DNA from: Pseudodesulfovibrio pelocollis | GTDB lineage: Bacteria > Desulfobacterota > Desulfovibrionia > Desulfovibrionales > Desulfovibrionaceae | Assembly (NCBI RefSeq): GCF_030282845.1 | Contig: NZ_JASTWE010000019.1 | Span: 1 to 64,000, forward strand | Length of the DNA: 64,000 bases | Reading direction: 5' to 3' | In this document: positions 60,828 to 64,000 of the stretch, in pieces | Layout of the letters: each line of letters opens with the position of its first letter | Position numbering within the stretch: the stretch's first letter is position 1 | The notes under the pieces: model-generated | Seen by the model: only the letters and a program-made list of their open reading frames with translations | Database searches by the model: none | Told to the model about the DNA's origin: nothing | Position numbers and translations under genes: made by a program

Positions 60828-61482
60828 TCCGCTCATCGTCACCATCGACGGCCCGGCCGGGGTGGGCAAATCCACCATGGCCAAGCGGCTGGCGCGCGCT
60901 CTCTCCATCCCCTACCTCGACACCGGGGCCATGTTCCGGGCCGTGGCCCTGCGCCTGGGCGACGGGGCGTGGGAGCGCGGCGAGGCCGACCTTGCCTCGG
61001 CTCTGGCCGGGATGGAATTCTCCCTGTCCGGCGTCGGCGAGGACTCGGTCCTGTCCCTGGACGGCGCACCCATCGGCGACGAGGTGCGCACCGAGCAGGT
61101 GGCCATGTGGGCCTCGAACCTCGCCACCTTGCCCGTGGTCCGGGCCAGCCTCAAGGCGGCCCAGCAGACCCTTGGCAAGCGGTTCTCACTGGTGGCCGAG
61201 GGGCGCGACATGGGCAGCGTGGTCTTCCCGACCGCCCGGCGCAAGTTCTTCCTCGACGCCACGGCCGACGAGCGCGCCCGGCGTCGCCTGCGCCAACTGG
61301 CGGACATGGGGAAAACCGCCGACTTCGACGACTTGCGCGAGCAGATAGCCCGGCGCGACCACCAGGACCGCAACCGGGCCGAGGCCCCGCTCAGGCCCGC
61401 GCCCGACGCGGTGATCATCGACACCACCAGCCTTGCCATCGACGAGGTCTTCGCGGCCCTGGTCCGGGGTGTGCGCGGCTGA
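60820..61482 (+). CDS. cmk: Cytidylate kinase
   Basis: A 220-residue nucleoside-monophosphate kinase phosphorylating CMP and dCMP. The P-loop GPAGVGKST lies at residues 11-19, followed by YLDTGAMFRA (CMP site), VAEGRDMGSVVFP and the lid RDHQDRNRAEAPLRPA. Length and motifs are typical of short Cmk. The start overlaps the hisC end, so hisC-cmk is an operon. It is followed by a terminator at 61513. Confidence 0.93.
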   Translation: MADPLIVTIDGPAGVGKSTMAKRLARALSIPYLDTGAMFRAVALRLGDGAWERGEADLASALAGMEFSLSGVGEDSVLSLDGAPIGDEVRTEQVAMWASNLATLPVVRASLKAAQQTLGKRFSLVAEGRDMGSVVFPTARRKFFLDATADERARRRLRQLADMGKTADFDDLREQIARRDHQDRNRAEAPLRPAPDAVIIDTTSLAIDEVFAALVRGVRG

Positions 61483-61512
61483 TTTTTCTGGCGACACGGA
61501 TTTCACGTCATT

Positions 61513-61552
61513 CGGCCTCTCCTGCCTTGGGCAGGGGAGGCCGGTTCCTTTT
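61513..61552. terminator. Rho-independent terminator between cmk and the BaiN-like gene
   Basis: A 13-bp stem with one G-U pair, GGCCTCTCCTGCC (61513-61525) and GGCAGGGGAGGCC (61529-61541), then GGTTCCTTTTC. It lies between convergent genes. Confidence 0.75.
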
Positions 61553-61569
61553 CGGCCCGCTACCCGCTG

Positions 61570-62766
61570 CTACTCACCCCGACTTTCCGGCAGCCCCTGG
61601 GCGCAGGCTGCGGCCGAGGCGAATGCCCAGTGCAGGTTGTAGCCGCCCAGGTGGCCGGTGACGTCCAGGGTCTCGCCGATGATGTAGAGGCCCGGCACGG
61701 TTGAGCATTCAAAGGTCTTGGACGAGATGTGGGCAGTGTCCACGCCGCCCACGGTCACTTCGGCCTTGGCGTATCCCTCGGTCCCGGCCGGGGTGATGCG
61801 GAAGCGGTGGACCCGCCCGGCCGCGTCCTCCATCTGCCGCTTGCTCAGCTGGCTGATCTCGGTGGCGGCCAGGGATTCGGCGAGGATGACCGGGACCAGC
61901 CGCTTGGGCAGCGCCTGGCCGAGCAGGGTGCCAAGCTGCATGGTGGAGGCGCGGTTCGTCTCGATCAGATCAGCCACGCGGTCATGGGGCAGAAAGTCGA
62001 TGGTCAGGGTTTCGCCATCGCGCCAGAAGGACGATATCTGGAGCACGGCCGGGCCGGAAAAGCCCTTGTGGGTGAAGAGCAGGGGATCGGTGAAGCGGAC
62101 TGAGCCGCACCCGATGGTCACGGGCAGGGCGTTGCCCGCCAGCGGGGCGAAGCGCTCCCGGTCGCCCGGGGCCAGGGTGAGCGGCACCAGCCCGGGTCTG
62201 GGCCTGACCACCTCCAGGCCGAACTGCCTGGCCAGCCGGAACCCGAGGTCCGTGGCTCCCACCTGCGGCCAGGAGGGGCCGCCCAGGGCGACGACCAGGG
62301 CATCCGCCTTGATTATTTCGCCCCCGGTGCTGACGCGAAACGGGCCGGGCCTGTCCACGGCTTCGATCTTGCGGCCCAGGAGCAGGGTCACGCCGAGCTT
62401 GTGGCAGCGGTCCACCAGAATGCCCGCCAGATGCCCGGCCCCGGTCAGGGTGAAGAGCTGGCTGTGCTCGCGCTGCTCATGGGTCACGCCGTGTCCGGTG
62501 AAGAAGTCGACGACCTCCCATGGCGAGAGCCGGGCCAGAGCGGACTTGACGAAATGGGGATTGGCGCACAGGTAGTTGGCGGGCGAGACATCGAGGTTGG
62601 TGAAGTTGCACTTGCCCCCGCCCGAGACGCGGACCTTGCGTGCGGGCTTGTCCGCGTGATCGATCACCGCCACCCGCAGGCCGCGTTCTGCGGCGCGCAT
62701 GGCGCAGAAGAGGCCCGAGGCCCCGGCCCCGAGGATGATGGCGTCACAGTGTGTTGGTGTTGTCAT
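61570..62766 (-). CDS. BaiN/HI0933-like NAD(P)/FAD-dependent oxidoreductase
   Basis: A 398-residue flavoprotein of the HI0933 family. FAD motif AIILGAGASGLFCAMRAAER, the family block KVRVSGGGKCNFTNLD, and C-terminal GETLDVTGHLGGYNLHWAFA are complete. Family members include BaiN-type bile-acid enzymes, but most are of unknown substrate. MTTPTHCDA at 62766 is the favoured start. The gene is divergent from the 28-residue microprotein gene. Confidence 0.85.
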   Translation of the reverse strand: MTTPTHCDAIILGAGASGLFCAMRAAERGLRVAVIDHADKPARKVRVSGGGKCNFTNLDVSPANYLCANPHFVKSALARLSPWEVVDFFTGHGVTHEQREHSQLFTLTGAGHLAGILVDRCHKLGVTLLLGRKIEAVDRPGPFRVSTGGEIIKADALVVALGGPSWPQVGATDLGFRLARQFGLEVVRPRPGLVPLTLAPGDRERFAPLAGNALPVTIGCGSVRFTDPLLFTHKGFSGPAVLQISSFWRDGETLTIDFLPHDRVADLIETNRASTMQLGTLLGQALPKRLVPVILAESLAATEISQLSKRQMEDAAGRVHRFRITPAGTEGYAKAEVTVGGVDTAHISSKTFECSTVPGLYIIGETLDVTGHLGGYNLHWAFASAAACAQGLPESRGE

Positions 62767-62879
62767 GGCGCGACAGTAGCAGGCTTGGCCCGGCCGGGCC
62801 AGAGGGCAAAACCGTCTTTTCATTCACGAAGATTTCTGCTACGGGTTGGGTTCCAACAAGCAAACAGGAGGGTGTGGTT

Positions 62880-62966
62880 ATGGGTTTCTTCTGGTTTTTC
62901 CTGGGTCTGGGCATGACCATCGCCACGCTGGTGATGATCAAGATCAGCACCCCCGACGAGGATTAG
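62880..62966 (+). CDS. 28-residue single-helix membrane microprotein
   Basis: The peptide MGFFWFFLGLGMTIATLVMI followed by KISTPDED is a single hydrophobic helix with an acidic tail, as in small membrane subunits such as CydX-like peptides. An AGGAGGG box lies eight bases before the ATG at 62880, and a terminator hairpin follows at 63037-63063 with no other gene between, so it looks like its own transcription unit. No homologue is recognised, and the function is unknown. Confidence 0.6.
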   Translation: MGFFWFFLGLGMTIATLVMIKISTPDED

Positions 62967-63036
62967 TCGGCAGGCCGTCCATCGTCCGCCAGGGCGGCGC
63001 GGCAGCGGGAATTTCGCCGGGCGACCGGCGCTTGCG

Positions 63037-63066
63037 AGGGGAACCGGCAGATGCGGTTCCCCTTTT
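63037..63066 (+). terminator. Rho-independent terminator after the microprotein gene
   Basis: AGGGGAACCG (63037-63046) pairs with CGGTTCCCCT (63054-63063), followed by a T4 stretch within CCTTTTCC. It ends only 16 bp before the exonuclease start, so xth may start transcription in this same stretch or rely on read-through. Confidence 0.75.
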
Positions 63067-63081
63067 CCATTGGAGGCGCGC

Positions 63082-63852
63082 GTGATCATCTACTCATGGA
63101 ACGTCAACGGCTACCGGGCCGTGCTCAAGAAGAACTTCCGCGACTGGCTCGACGGCTGCGGCGGCGATGTGGTCATGCTCCAGGAGACCAAGGCCCACCC
63201 GGACCAACTCGCGCCCGAAGAGCGCGAGCCCGATTCCTACGCCAACCACTACTGGAATTGGTCCAAGAAGAAAAAAGGCTACTCCGGCGTGGCCTGCTTT
63301 GCCAATCCCGAGCCTCTGGCCGTGACCACCGGCCTGCCCGACGCGCGATTCCGCGACGAGGGGCGCGTGCTGCACCTGGAGTATCCCGACTTCCACCTCT
63401 TCAACATCTATTTCCCCAACGGCCAGATGGGCGACGACCGCCTCGCCTTCAAGATGGGCTTCTACGACGCCTTCCTGGCCCATGCCGAGACCCTGCGCCA
63501 GACCAAGCCCATCGTGGTCGGCGGCGACTTCAACACCGCCCACCGCGAGATCGACCTCAAGAACCCCAAGGCCAATGCGCAGCACTCCGGCTTCCTGCCC
63601 GAGGAGCGCGCCTGGATCGACCGCTTCATCGCCCACGGCTATGTGGATACCTTCCGCCTGTTCGAGGACGGCCCCGGCCACTACTCCTGGTGGTCCTACC
63701 GCTTCAACGCCCGCCAGAACAATGCGGGCTGGCGCATCGACTACTTCTTCGTCTCCGAAGAGCTGCGCCCCAAGGTGGTGCGCGCCTGGATCGAACCCGA
63801 CGTGCCCGGCTCGGACCACTGCCCGGTCGGGGTGGAGATAGACACGGCGTGA
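63082..63852 (+). CDS. xth: Exodeoxyribonuclease III / AP endonuclease
   Basis: A 256-residue exonuclease III-family enzyme for base-excision repair. IYSWNVNGYRAVLKK, MLQETKAHPDQL (catalytic Glu), GGDFNTAHREIDL (Asp/Asn), and GSDHCPVGVEI (catalytic Asp-His) are all in place. The start is GTG at 63082 with TTGGAGG immediately before it; TTG at 63070 is less likely. It acts on AP sites in DNA. Confidence 0.92.
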   Translation: MIIYSWNVNGYRAVLKKNFRDWLDGCGGDVVMLQETKAHPDQLAPEEREPDSYANHYWNWSKKKKGYSGVACFANPEPLAVTTGLPDARFRDEGRVLHLEYPDFHLFNIYFPNGQMGDDRLAFKMGFYDAFLAHAETLRQTKPIVVGGDFNTAHREIDLKNPKANAQHSGFLPEERAWIDRFIAHGYVDTFRLFEDGPGHYSWWSYRFNARQNNAGWRIDYFFVSEELRPKVVRAWIEPDVPGSDHCPVGVEIDTA

Positions 63853-63900
63853 GGCGCGGCGAAGGGTGTCGGGAAGGGGCCGTGTCAGGGGAATGCTATC

Positions 63901-63918
63901 ACTGTACACACTGTACAC
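63901..63918. repeat. Tandem 9-bp repeat ACTGTACAC
   Basis: Two perfect adjacent copies (63901-63909 and 63910-63918), about 50 bp after the exonuclease stop and directly before a hairpin. Too short to class as a mobile element. Confidence 0.6.
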
Positions 63919-63919
63919 A

Positions 63920-63977
63920 AAAAAAGTGAGAACTACGAGATGACAATCCCACCCCACTTCGAAGTTCTCACTTTTTT
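63920..63977. terminator. Bidirectional terminator-like hairpin at the right end
   Basis: A perfect 15-bp stem (AAAAAAGTGAGAACT at 63920-63934 with its complement at 63963-63977) around a 28-nt loop. A and T runs on both sides fit a terminator in either direction. The sequence beyond 63977 is too short to interpret. Confidence 0.65.
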
Positions 63978-64000
63978 AACTTGTTGCGCTTGAGGCTTAC

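Noticed and set aside
63901-63918. Start of a CRISPR array or direct-repeat array
   Set aside because: Only two adjacent 9-bp units without spacers; no array continues.

Overview
The window is a GC-rich (visibly about 65 percent G+C), gene-dense chromosomal segment of a dissimilatory sulfate-reducing deltaproteobacterium (Desulfobacterota). The decisive evidence is the complete sulfate-activation and APS-reduction set: sat (minus strand) facing aprBA, qmoABC and the qmoD-type gene (plus strand), an arrangement typical of Desulfovibrionaceae. The sequence style, the high GC, the flagellar genes and the glycine-betaine and branched-chain amino-acid transporters suggest a motile Desulfovibrio/Pseudodesulfovibrio relative; the genus is an inference. 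No tRNA, rRNA, CRISPR array, prophage or complete insertion sequence is visible.

Layout. 1-4.5 kb: cheD (cut by the left edge), an MFS transporter, a DUF523 / YgjP-type metalloprotease pair and an FKBP-like/methyltransferase fusion. 4.5-16.8 kb: an HD-GYP protein, uvrA, an M24 peptidase coupled to a UDP-galactopyranose-mutase-like flavoprotein, an EamA exporter, a glycosyltransferase, a 178-bp inverted-repeat element, TatD, a PIN-PhoH ATPase and a PilZ protein. 16.8-23.7 kb: a CgeB-like glycosyltransferase, a FlgM-like protein behind a sigma-28-like promoter, a DUF4911 protein, a DRTGG/phosphotransacetylase-like protein with ADP-forming acyl-CoA synthetase, and rnc. 23.8-32.4 kb: flagellin, then fliK-flgD-flgE (minus strand) with sigma-54 promoters, and two glycosyltransferases beside them. 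32.6-38.6 kb: a PpiD-like foldase, aconitase, a small coiled-coil protein and a divergent EPSP-synthase-like protein with a chorismate-mutase-like N-terminal segment.

38.8-49.0 kb is the sulfate-reduction core. Sat makes APS, AprBA reduces it to sulfite, and QmoABC passes electrons from the quinone pool to AprBA. The 617-bp sat/aprB intergenic region carries recognisable sigma-70 promoters on both strands, each with a Rex-like dyad on or beside the -35 box. A 22-bp hairpin with a U tract separates aprA from qmoA.

49.6-52.8 kb encodes a ProVWX-type betaine transporter. 53.2-58.3 kb encodes a complete branched-chain amino-acid ABC transporter in the order G-K-H-M-F. 58.4-64 kb holds an unknown protein with a near-consensus sigma-54 promoter (a candidate flagellar-regulon member), a universal stress protein, hisC-cmk, a BaiN/HI0933-like flavoprotein, a 28-residue membrane microprotein with its own terminator, and an exonuclease III.

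No unmistakably new multi-gene system was found. The most promising leads are the sigma-54-linked unknown gene, the EPSP-synthase-like fusion whose active-site motifs are eroded, the Rex-like control of sat/apr, the 28-residue microprotein, and several intergenic hairpin or repeat elements.
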